Origin: JAJTFW01 sp031421935
GTDB taxonomy: Bacteria > Bacteroidota > Bacteroidia > AKYH767-A > OLB10
Length of the DNA: 10,652 nucleotides
Reading direction: 5' to 3'
Assembly (NCBI GenBank): GCA_031421935.1
Contig: JANOPQ010000005.1
Location: forward strand, 1-10,652
The notes below the pieces were generated by a model, which had not been told where the DNA came from, made no database searches, and saw nothing but the letters and a program-made list of their open reading frames with translations. A program made the translations under genes and the position numbers. Shown here one piece after another: positions 1-6,113 of this stretch (its first letter is position 1; each line of letters starts with the position of its first letter).

Positions 1-106
1 GGCAATACACGGTATCCTCAAAACTTGGGTTAGGTACGAGGTTGAGTTGGGCGGTGGCTTTTTGCAGAGAGAGGATGCTAAGTAGGAGAAGGAGATATTT
101 TTTCAT
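1..106 (-). CDS. Exported PNPSFED-type protein, N-terminal fragment cut by window edge
   Basis: Thirty-five codons can be read, from an ATG at 106-104 to the window edge. They start with a classical signal peptide (MKKYLLLLLSILSLQKATAQ, cleavage probably after TA or TAQ). The mature start LNLVPNPSFEDTVYC is identical in sequence to the mature start of the protein encoded at 751-1518, so the two are paralogues. The underlying DNA of bases 1-52 is also closely similar to 1413-1464. PNPSFE near the start of the mature chain is common in exported Bacteroidota proteins with a jelly-roll-like N-terminal domain, often delivered by the type IX system. The rest of the gene lies outside the window, so a T9SS tail cannot be checked. 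No TAnnTTTG box is visible just upstream. Confidence 0.8.
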   Translation of the reverse strand, partial: MKKYLLLLLSILSLQKATAQLNLVPNPSFEDTVYC

Positions 107-258
107 GATGATGGCTGATTTTGAAATAAATTAAATTGCAAGTTAGGTTTGTGGTTTTTTGTAAGTGAAATGAATTTTATTGCAATAAATTTTATTCGAT
201 ATACTTTTCGTAATTATTATTTTTGATGAGTAAAAGGAGTAGAATGCCGCAATCACAC

Positions 259-544
259 CTATTCTCGCTCTGTTTTCCCTATTCCTATATGGCAGTCGAT
301 ACTTGTATAAACATACGAAGGTCATTCTACCTACCAACACTCCCAGCGCCAACATCAGTAAAAAGTTGATACGAAATCGATCTTCGTTAACGAGGTTCAA
401 ATCTTTATTTTCGCTTAGTGTCTAACCGACATAGTCGCCACCACTGCCAATATTTGAAGGTACTGTAACTTGTGCAATTAAATTTTTTGTTGTAAAAAGC
501 AACACAGTTGTGATGCAAATTGCCAATAGTTTATTTGTTTTCAT
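259..544 (-). pseudogene. Decayed exported-protein gene with nonsense and frameshift lesions
   Basis: An ATG at 544-542 opens a clear signal peptide (MKTNKLLAICITTVLLFTTK, continuing NLIAQ) and a mature start VTVPSNIGSGGDYVG. A TAG at 424-422 then stops the frame, probably once a Trp codon (GDYVGW is a common pattern). The same frame continues as TLSENKDLNLVNEDRFRINF. Restoring one T in the T run at 360-364 gives FFTDVGAGSVGR, another TAG at 329-327, then NDLRMFIQ. A further frame change gives HIGIGKTERE at 291-262. These pieces in order resemble a family of exported Bacteroidota proteins that share a GxYIGIG-type motif. At least four lesions make a functional product unlikely. The start lies 11 bp downstream of the end of the severed T9SS tail at 556, so the two genes were probably one transcription unit. 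The 107-258 stretch beyond it shows nothing I can identify. Confidence 0.7.
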
Positions 545-555
545 GTTAAAATAAA

Positions 556-750
556 TTAGTGAGTTAAAATGATTTTATGATTAAAAATGTTGAGTTTTGA
601 ATATATATTTAAAAGATAAATACCACAAGGTTGATCTTGCAAGTCCAATTGGAAAATATTAGTAGTATTAAAATTTAATTCGTCAATTAATTGTCCTTGC
701 ATATTAAATATTTTATATCGAAGTATAGGAACGGGAGAATTTATTGTAAA
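556..750 (-). pseudogene. Severed T9SS C-terminal sorting domain, in frame with the gene at 751-1518
   Basis: Translation past the TAA at 753-751 stays open for 64 codons in the same frame, to a TAA at 558-556. It reads as the body of a Por_Secre_tail domain. After the FPNPSNG signature upstream of the stop come FTINSPVPILRYKIFNMQGQ, a Leu/Asp-rich strand region, and the usual C-terminal CGIYLLNI followed by a basic end (NHKIILTH). Only the stop codon separates the two halves, and there is no frameshift. This is therefore a recent nonsense change, a rare readthrough site, or a sequencing error. Without this segment the protein should reach the periplasm by its signal peptide but lack the signal needed to cross the outer membrane. 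Confidence 0.75.
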
Positions 751-1518
751 TTATCCATTAGATGGATTAGGGAAAATATCTATAATATCGGTTTTGCCTT
801 CTAATTGGTTTAAACCAGTCCAAGTATCATTAAATAATGAATCCGTGGTCACACATACATCGTCGATGTAATAGTAAGCATGATAAGGGATTGAAAAGGG
901 AGAAGTTATTAGAGTGTCTGTGTTATTATCATCAAAAAAATTACTAATACTTAAATATTTGTAAGCAGAATCAGCAATGAATGATCCGTTGATTTTTGTC
1001 CAGTTTATTGTATCCGTTAAAATGCTATCGGAATAGAATTTTGCAGTATTTATTAAAGGTGGAGCACAACAAGAATCAAAAGGTACTGTATAAAAATTTA
1101 TACCTTGTTTATTACATGCTATAGAACCATTGTTAATTGCTGCATTCACAACAAAAAAGGAAACAAAGTATTTTTGACCAATAATTAAATTGCTCAAAAG
1201 TTCAATTCCAATTGGCTCTCTGTAATTTGGACTATTAGGAGTGTTGGGTCCTCTATAAAAAGCTGCTCCAGCATACGCATTACCGGAATGAGCATATTGA
1301 AAGCCAAAAACGGAATTGGGCAATCCTAAATAAGTACAGGCATTAAAGTAATCTGGAGAATTTCCAAAATTCAACCAATTTGCACAGGCATCAAATTGAT
1401 TGGTTCCAAATGGGCAATAAACGGTATCCTCAAAGCTCGGGTTAGGCACTAAATTCAGTTGAGCCCTCACTAGTGGTGAGAAAAGTAGTAAAAGCAGAAA
1501 AACTTTTAATAACTTCAT
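751..1518 (-). CDS. Exported PNPSFED-type surface protein, truncated in its T9SS tail
   Basis: The start is taken at the ATG 1518-1516. The open frame extends further only to a TTG, and a TAnnTTTG promoter box at 1541-1548 fits the ATG. The 255-residue product has a signal peptide (MKLLKVFLLLLLFSPLVRAQ), then QLNLVPNPSFEDTVYC. A roughly 200-residue domain follows with repeated aromatic/Gly blocks (NWLNFGNSPDYFNAC, FGFQYAHSGNAYAGAAFY, YREPIGIELL, YYYIDDVCV). This pattern resembles the jelly-roll N-terminal region of many Bacteroidota surface proteins; its ligand is unknown, though carbohydrate is a reasonable guess. The chain ends DIFPNPSNG and then TAA, just as the T9SS sorting domain begins. 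A paralogue begins at position 106. Function beyond a cell-surface or secreted role cannot be given. Confidence 0.75.
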   Translation of the reverse strand: MKLLKVFLLLLLFSPLVRAQLNLVPNPSFEDTVYCPFGTNQFDACANWLNFGNSPDYFNACTYLGLPNSVFGFQYAHSGNAYAGAAFYRGPNTPNSPNYREPIGIELLSNLIIGQKYFVSFFVVNAAINNGSIACNKQGINFYTVPFDSCCAPPLINTAKFYSDSILTDTINWTKINGSFIADSAYKYLSISNFFDDNNTDTLITSPFSIPYHAYYYIDDVCVTTDSLFNDTWTGLNQLEGKTDIIDIFPNPSNG

Positions 1519-1540
1519 AAAAGAAAGAGTTAACAATAAC

Positions 1541-1548
1541 CAAAGATA
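1541..1548 (-). promoter_or_regulatory. Bacteroidota-type -7 box (TATCTTTG)
   Basis: TATCTTTG on the minus strand matches the TAnnTTTG consensus. It lies 22 bp upstream of the ATG at 1518, leaving a short leader. I see no clear TTTG -33 element. It supports the ATG rather than the upstream TTG as the start of the exported protein gene. Confidence 0.5.
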
Positions 1549-1629
1549 TGTATTTATTTTGAAAAACCTAATTTTTACTGAAATAAAATTTAAATACTGG
1601 TTGCAATGGATGAAATATGGGCTTAAATT

Positions 1630-2154
1630 TTATATCCCACTTTCCTCAAACCAACCAGAATACATCAAATAATTATTGGCAATGCCTTCAATTAATGTTT
1701 TCGTTTGTTCCGCATCGATGGACTTTACTTTTTTTGCTGGAACACCTGCATAAATAGAGCCCGATTCTACAATGGTATTTTCTAAAAGGACCGCACCTGC
1801 AGCAATGATAGAGTTGGAATGTACAACGCAATGATCCATCACGATGGCACCCATGCCTACTAAAACATTGTCGTGTATGTTGCAACCATGCACTAGTGCA
1901 TTATGTCCAATTGAAACATTGTTTCCAATAACCGTTGCTGCTTTTTGATAGGTACAATGTATGACAGCACCATCTTGAATGTTTACTTTATTTCCAATGC
2001 TGATGGTATTCACATCTCCTCGTACTACTGCATTAAACCATACACTACATTCATTTCCCATCACTACTTGACCTACAATGGTGGCATTGTCGGCGATAAA
2101 ACAATTCTCTCCAAACTTCGGGTGTACTCCATGTACTGGTTTTATGAGGGGCAT
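1630..2154 (-). CDS. Gamma-carbonic-anhydrase family protein (YrdA/CaiE-like left-handed beta helix)
   Basis: The 174-residue chain is a hexapeptide-repeat left-handed beta helix, showing [LIV]-G-x4-type turns from about residue 18 to 140 (for example IVGQVV, VIGNNVSIG, VLVGMGAIV), followed by a C-terminal helix. The family signature is complete: R45-G-D47, Q60-D61, and the three histidines expected to bind zinc, H66, H84 and H89. Length is normal for the bacterial YrdA-type group. Members form trimers with the metal between subunits. Carbonic anhydrase activity is proven for only some of them, so CO2/bicarbonate interconversion is possible but not certain. The gene is the last of three on this strand and starts 14 bp after the acetyltransferase stop, so it is probably co-transcribed. 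It is cytoplasmic, with no signal peptide. Confidence 0.9.
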   Translation of the reverse strand: MPLIKPVHGVHPKFGENCFIADNATIVGQVVMGNECSVWFNAVVRGDVNTISIGNKVNIQDGAVIHCTYQKAATVIGNNVSIGHNALVHGCNIHDNVLVGMGAIVMDHCVVHSNSIIAAGAVLLENTIVESGSIYAGVPAKKVKSIDAEQTKTLIEGIANNYLMYSGWFEESGI

Positions 2155-2168
2155 CGTGTTTATACTAA

Positions 2169-2705
2169 TTAGTTTATTTTAAATTTTTTGAATGCGAGGT
2201 ATTCTGTTTTACTAATTACATGTTGTACCGACTCTTCTCCAAAAACATCATTGAACTTGTCGAATTTTAATCCGCATTTTTCAAGCACTCGTAGTGAAGC
2301 TAAGTTCGCTACTGCAGATCGACCAATAATTCGAGTTAATTCTAAATCATCAAATCCATGTTGAATACAACGATTTGCAGTTTCTGTTGCGAATCCTTGA
2401 CCCCAATATTTTTTAAAGAAGCGATAACCAATATCTACTTCTCTATCTTCTGGCAAATATTTTAAGCCGCACCAACCTAAAATGGTGTTATCTTCTTTGT
2501 TTTCTACCACCCATCTACCCATACCATATTTTTTATAGGCATCGTATTTTTTCAAAAACTCTATAGCTGCCATTTCACTCTCAAAAGGTGCATCACCTGT
2601 GTAACGTATCACATCAGGATCGAGATTGAGTAAATAGAAGATGGGTCCATCTTCGGGCTGCATTTCACGCATTTTACAGCGTTGAGTTTCGAGGACGTAT
2701 TTCAT
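2169..2705 (-). CDS. GNAT family N-acetyltransferase (RimJ/RimL-like)
   Basis: This 178-residue protein has the layout of the Acetyltransf_3 (RimJ/RimL-type) group. An N-terminal strand reads YVLETQRCKMREMQPEDG. The central strand carries WCGLKYL. Motif A is EVDIGYRFFKKYWGQGFATE (residues 89-108), whose WGQGFA loop should bind the acetyl-CoA pyrophosphate. Motif B is AVANLASLRVLEKCGLK (131-147), with the Asn and Leu residues usual in this family. The substrate cannot be told from sequence; family members modify ribosomal protein N-termini, antibiotics or small amines. The ATG lies 2 bp after the stop of the PHP-domain gene, so translational coupling is likely. No signal peptide, so cytoplasmic, unlike its exported operon neighbour. 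Confidence 0.9.
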   Translation of the reverse strand: MKYVLETQRCKMREMQPEDGPIFYLLNLDPDVIRYTGDAPFESEMAAIEFLKKYDAYKKYGMGRWVVENKEDNTILGWCGLKYLPEDREVDIGYRFFKKYWGQGFATETANRCIQHGFDDLELTRIIGRSAVANLASLRVLEKCGLKFDKFNDVFGEESVQHVISKTEYLAFKKFKIN

Positions 2706-2707
2706 GG

Positions 2708-4438
2708 TCAGTGTCGGATAAATCGGTTGCTGCTATTAATACTATAATCACTATTACTAAATCGAATGGTGTATAATCCTCTGCTCAATCGCTCAGCCGG
2801 GAAATTGAAATAAAGTGTTCCTTTTTCAGAATAAAAATTTGAACTCAATACCAATTTTCCATCAGCACTAAATATTTCTAAGCGCATAGGTTCAACACGA
2901 TTGTGACTCAAGCTACACCATGTGTTTTCGTTTCCTGCCGGGTTCGGATAAATGTTGATGTTGAAGGATAAATCATTCGGATCAACGCGACGAACAGGAG
3001 ATAATTGTGAGAGACCATTGTTATCAAAAATAGTAAGACGATAGTAGGTACTCGTGTCTAATAGGGCAGGATCTAACCAAGAATACACCGCAGTACTCCC
3101 TAAACTTCCCGTTGCATTTTTAATATCTGCAAAATTATAAACGACAGCATCGGTCGATTTTTCGATGTTGAAATAATCGGTATTGAATTCATTTAATGTT
3201 GACCAATTAAGTAACGCATAATCACCCGATTTCACTGCAGTGAAGCTGAGTAGTTCAAATGTTGGAGCATCGGCATTGCGTGTAAACCATATAGGCGCTG
3301 TCCAAATTTTATTGCCATCGGCTTGTGTAATTTCGGCGAAATAATAATAAGTAGTTGCTACAGGGATGATATGCGTATAACTCATCGAATCAGCGAACGT
3401 AGCTAAGTACAAGATGGTTGCACGAGTACCACTACCAGGAACACCATAATAAATTTTAATACTATCCGTGCTTTCGATGTCAGGATCATCTACCACCAAT
3501 TTGATTTGTGGATCTTGATTCGCACTACAACTTGTTCCCATCCCATATCCGCTTACTGAAAAATAAATTTTTGCATTCCAATCATCGGAAGCATAAAAAC
3601 TATGTCTTCGAAAAGCTTGCATGAGCGACTTACGGTTAAGGCTATCTGCAATAACAACTGTTCTTCCAGTATGTGATCTGCCAAAATTAATATTGTGATT
3701 GTCGTGATCAAATCCAGGAGCTACATGATAACCTACTTTTAATAAATCAAGATAACGTGATAAGTGCGTGGAGGTAGGTAAATCACTATACGTAGTATCT
3801 GTCGAGAAAGCAGGTCCGCTCTTTATAGCTAATCCAACAATCGCCGAATCCCAGAGTGCATTGTACGGGTTGTTTTGAATTCCGCCAAAATCCGTCGACT
3901 CCATATGAGCGAGGTACGCAAATGCGCTATCACCTCTTGCAGCTACCATATAGAAAAGTGAATCATATTTCGATTGTCCATTATAAATATCATAGTTTCC
4001 TTGTTCCCATCCAATCAAACTATCAATTCCATAAATGACAACGTGTCCACCCGTGCTGATAATTCCCCATTCCATTCCGTAAAATGTTGGAAAAATTCCA
4101 TCCAAATTTGTGGAGTCTGCTTCTGCAATTCCTTTGTGATAATCGGGACGCTGCATACCTCCTCCCGAATGATTATGATCCGATATCCCCCAAAAATTTA
4201 CATTCAGTGCTTTCTGTTGTACATATTCAAAACATGATTTTGCAGTTAAATAGTTTGGATCATTTCCCATATTTCCATCCGAATATTCGGAATGTGAATG
4301 AATATTTCCGAACCAAAATTGACTTTGAGCATTCCCGTTACTCACAACAAATAAAAAGAGCATACTAAAACCTACCTCCTTTAGATTTGAAAAAAGGGGG
4401 GCAAGTAAGCTTATTAATTTCTGTCGAGTCTTGGTCAT
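2708..4438 (-). CDS. Exported PHP-domain (CehA/McbA-like) phosphoesterase-type protein with T9SS sorting domain
   Basis: The 576-residue chain opens with a long signal sequence whose hydrophobic core is MLFLFVVS (residues 26-33), with cleavage near NGNAQ. A PHP metal-dependent phosphoesterase domain follows (about 42-290). It has GNIHSHSEYSDG (H47, H49, D54), GISDHNH (D87, H88, H90), MEWG (E123), GGH (H132), AHME (H178) and FDHDNH (D244, H245, D246, H248). These are the His/Asp/Glu residues expected to hold the metals, so the site looks intact. An Ig-like region comes next, then an Fn3-like block starting LLSFTAVKSGDYALLNWST (396-414). The T9SS sorting domain begins INIYPNP (494-500) and ends with GLYTIRF. 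The protein is probably exported to the cell surface. The substrate is unknown; a phosphate ester or nucleotide would fit the fold. It is the first gene of a three-gene unit. Confidence 0.85.
   Translation of the reverse strand: MTKTRQKLISLLAPLFSNLKEVGFSMLFLFVVSNGNAQSQFWFGNIHSHSEYSDGNMGNDPNYLTAKSCFEYVQQKALNVNFWGISDHNHSGGGMQRPDYHKGIAEADSTNLDGIFPTFYGMEWGIISTGGHVVIYGIDSLIGWEQGNYDIYNGQSKYDSLFYMVAARGDSAFAYLAHMESTDFGGIQNNPYNALWDSAIVGLAIKSGPAFSTDTTYSDLPTSTHLSRYLDLLKVGYHVAPGFDHDNHNINFGRSHTGRTVVIADSLNRKSLMQAFRRHSFYASDDWNAKIYFSVSGYGMGTSCSANQDPQIKLVVDDPDIESTDSIKIYYGVPGSGTRATILYLATFADSMSYTHIIPVATTYYYFAEITQADGNKIWTAPIWFTRNADAPTFELLSFTAVKSGDYALLNWSTLNEFNTDYFNIEKSTDAVVYNFADIKNATGSLGSTAVYSWLDPALLDTSTYYRLTIFDNNGLSQLSPVRRVDPNDLSFNINIYPNPAGNENTWCSLSHNRVEPMRLEIFSADGKLVLSSNFYSEKGTLYFNFPAERLSRGLYTIRFSNSDYSINSSNRFIRH
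4361..4380 (-). promoter_or_regulatory. Shine-Dalgarno-like site before an internal ATG of the PHP gene
   Basis: AAAGGAGG (4382-4375) lies 11 bases before the ATG at 4363-4361, which is codon 26 of the PHP gene. Starting there would give a signal peptide of only about 13 residues with no basic N-terminus (MLFLFVVSNGNAQ), so I keep the longer start. The purine run can also pair, with one mismatch, with CCCCCTTT at 4400-4393, forming a small hairpin over the site. Confidence 0.25.
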
Positions 4439-4537
4439 TTTGTCTTGGAGCTACTGAATAACAATCAAATGCGAATTAACGAGTCGCTTTCTAGCTACGA
4501 TTAACATTTAAATATTCTGATTGTTTACAAGCTCTAT

Positions 4538-4545
4538 CAAAATTA
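4538..4545 (-). promoter_or_regulatory. Candidate -7 box (TAATTTTG) for the PHP/GNAT/gamma-CA unit
   Basis: TAATTTTG on the minus strand fits TAnnTTTG. It would give a leader of about 90 bases before the ATG at 4438, longer than for the other genes here, so this is the least certain of the promoter calls. It lies 35 bp from the divergent box at 4580-4587. Confidence 0.35.
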
Positions 4546-4579
4546 CAGTAATTTTTTATAATTCTCTTCCTCCATGGAT

Positions 4580-4587
4580 TACTTTTG
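4580..4587 (+). promoter_or_regulatory. Candidate -7 box (TACTTTTG) for the SHOCT/six-TM pair
   Basis: TACTTTTG fits TAnnTTTG and ends 32 bases before the ATG at 4620, a normal spacing. It would drive both plus-strand genes up to 5904. I see no clear -33 TTTG. Confidence 0.45.
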
Positions 4588-4619
4588 CCAAAGATTTTTG
4601 TAGTTTAACCAACTGAAAT

Positions 4620-5249
4620 ATGAAATTCCCACGAATGAATCATTCGACGAAGCGATTAGTTAGAAATTATGTGTTGATAGTAGGGTGTGTCCTTTTTAGT
4701 GGGATGGTTTCTGCTCAATCGACCAATTCATCAAATTCAAAACAAACTGGAGCCGTTACCAAGAAGCCTGTTGTGCAAATTGTGGATCGCAGAGCGATGT
4801 TAATTGATAGTCTCTCTTCTTTTGTTGATTATATTTTAGTGCAACAAGATTCACTGAAACAAATAATGCAATCGCAAAGGGAGCGAATGGATTCTAGTAT
4901 TTCTGCTTTGGAAGAGGTTAGTGCAGAAAATGCAAAACTCAAAGAATCTTTAAAGGATGCGCAAGGTGATACTTTACAATCAAATCATACCAACTCTATA
5001 CTTTTTATTTTTAATGTTGGTGTAGGAATATTTTTATTGATTGCATTGTTGTGGATGTTTATGAAAAAGAAAAGTGATGGCGAAAGAGAGGAAGATGAAG
5101 TATCAAGTAAATCAAATGGGAAGGTAAGTAAAGATGAAAGTTTCGATCACAAATTGGATCGCATTCAGAAACTTGGATCTTTAAGAGATAAAGGATTATT
5201 GACGGATGAAGAATTTAATTTGCAGAAAAGTCAAATTTTAGGAGAGTAA
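4620..5249 (+). CDS. Inner-membrane protein with coiled coil and C-terminal SHOCT domain
   Basis: The 209-residue protein has a basic start and a hydrophobic stretch ending VSAQ (about residues 13-33) that reads as a cleavable signal peptide. A Ser/Thr/Asn-rich linker and a periplasmic helix rich in Gln, Glu and Ser (about 58-115, probably a coiled coil) follow. A single TM helix comes next (about 127-148, ending in MKKKS), then a charged cytoplasmic linker. The C-terminal SHOCT domain (about 178-208) has the pattern LDRIQKLGSLRDKGLLTDEE and then F..QK..IL. SHOCT domains are short C-terminal oligomerisation or docking modules found on many unrelated bacterial membrane proteins. The layout suggests a sensor- or scaffold-like protein across the inner membrane, but no specific function can be named. 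The next gene starts 19 bp downstream, so the two are likely co-transcribed. Confidence 0.75.
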   Translation: MKFPRMNHSTKRLVRNYVLIVGCVLFSGMVSAQSTNSSNSKQTGAVTKKPVVQIVDRRAMLIDSLSSFVDYILVQQDSLKQIMQSQRERMDSSISALEEVSAENAKLKESLKDAQGDTLQSNHTNSILFIFNVGVGIFLLIALLWMFMKKKSDGEREEDEVSSKSNGKVSKDESFDHKLDRIQKLGSLRDKGLLTDEEFNLQKSQILGE

Positions 5250-5268
5250 ATAAGAGAGGGCAAAGAAA

Positions 5269-5904
5269 ATGCGAAGTATTAGTTCACAGTTTAGAAAAGT
5301 AACTCCGGTACTACTCATTTCGTGGATTGTCGCTACTTTGACATTGCTTATTTCCATTTTTGTAAGTATCAATAAGGATATTGAATTGGATAATTTTACG
5401 CAAGATCCCAATGCGCAATTCAATGCTCCGTTTTATGTTGGTTTCTTTTCGAATGTTGGAATTATGATATGGAGCGCCGCATTCACAATCTGCTTTTATG
5501 CGGCTTGGCGCACCGATGGTAAAACGGATAAGCGAGCACAAGAGTTTTTAATCTTTAGCGGCTTAATCACGATGCTGATGACCTTTGATGATTTGTTTCA
5601 ATTACACGAATTGGTTTTCCCGAAGTATTTAAGTATTTCTGAGAATATGGTGTATCTCACATATCTCAATATTTACATGATTTATTTTATTCGTTTTAGA
5701 AGACAATTATTAAATTCTGATTTTATTGTTTTAGGAATTTCTTTCTTCTTTCTTGGATTATCTACCATCATTGATATTCTTCCCTTGCCCATCGAAAAAG
5801 ATACTTTTTTAGAAGACGCTATAAAATTATTAGGCGCTATCACCTGGTTAATTTATTTTGTTCGCACTGCTGATGAAGTGGTGGAGAAAAATAATTTGAA
5901 GTAG
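5269..5904 (+). CDS. Six-TM integral membrane protein with conserved-looking acidic/His motif, unknown function
   Basis: I do not recognise a named family with certainty. The 211 residues give about six membrane helices (near 13-33, 57-79, 92-108, 127-143, 151-171, 184-199). The third ends in TFDDLFQLHE (105-114), with D107, D108, H113 and E114. D169 lies in helix five and E182-D183 before helix six. Clustered Asp/His/Glu at helix ends in a small polytopic protein suggests a metal site, as in membrane hydrolases of the ceramidase/CREST type. That match is loose and is inference only. A purine-rich stretch (AGAGAGGG) ends 12 bases before the ATG. The stop codon's final G is also the first base of the palindromic repeat cluster. 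The short gap to the SHOCT gene suggests the two work together. Confidence 0.7.
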   Translation: MRSISSQFRKVTPVLLISWIVATLTLLISIFVSINKDIELDNFTQDPNAQFNAPFYVGFFSNVGIMIWSAAFTICFYAAWRTDGKTDKRAQEFLIFSGLITMLMTFDDLFQLHELVFPKYLSISENMVYLTYLNIYMIYFIRFRRQLLNSDFIVLGISFFFLGLSTIIDILPLPIEKDTFLEDAIKLLGAITWLIYFVRTADEVVEKNNLK

Positions 5905-6113
5905 TTGCCTTCAAGAGCCTCAGGCAACACTTCGAGAACCTCAGGCAACTTTATATCTTAAATGTTGACCGAGGGAACTCGCGGTCAACTCACGCGTTGG
6001 CTGAGGCTCTCGAGGCCAACCTAGCTGCTGCCCGCGAGTTCCCTCGGGCAGCGATAATTTAAATAATGTTGGCTGAGGCTCTCGAGTGTTGGCCGAGGGA
6101 ACTCGAGGCCAAC
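5904..6113. repeat. Cluster of about seven GC-rich palindromic repeats between convergent genes
   Basis: The whole gap between the six-TM gene and acs is made of related 25-26-nt palindromes, some lacking one arm, with short AT-rich spacers. Units: 5904-5928 (arms GTTGCCT/AGGCAAC); 5930-5949 (half, right arm AGGCAAC); 5964-5989 (GTTGACCG/CGGTCAAC); 5996-6020 (GTTGGC/GCCAAC); 6027-6052 (GCTGCCCG/CGGGCAGC); 6068-6086 (half, identical to the first 19 nt of 5996-6020); 6088-6113 (GTTGGCC/GGCCAAC). Two centre types occur, GAGGGAACTCG and TGAGGCTCTCGAG, each in both orientations. The 46-nt doublets at the two ends are in inverted orientation and abut the two stop codons. The cluster may act as a bidirectional terminator or mRNA-end stabiliser. 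In form it resembles REP/BIME elements, which are mobilised in trans by IS200-like (RAYT) transposases; no such gene is in the window. Confidence 0.85.

Noticed and set aside
143..400. An 85-codon minus-strand frame with a hydrophobic segment, as a small membrane protein.
   Set aside because: It starts at a TTG, continues in the same frame as an upstream exported-protein start after a TAG, and its pieces read as family-like motifs only when frames are changed; it is part of a decayed gene.
1945..2172. A 75-codon plus-strand frame opposite the gamma-carbonic-anhydrase gene.
   Set aside because: It is antisense to the full hexapeptide-repeat protein and shows no signal or domain.
3856..4368. 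Plus-strand open frames opposite the PHP gene.
   Set aside because: They overlap each other and the intact PHP domain on the other strand, and their products show no recognisable pattern.
5904..6113. CRISPR array.
   Set aside because: Units are palindromes in both orientations with irregular, very short spacers and varied arms; no cas genes are nearby.
5904..6113. Standard intrinsic terminators for the two convergent genes.
   Set aside because: The hairpins are strong but are not followed by clear T runs on either strand; a termination role is possible but not shown.
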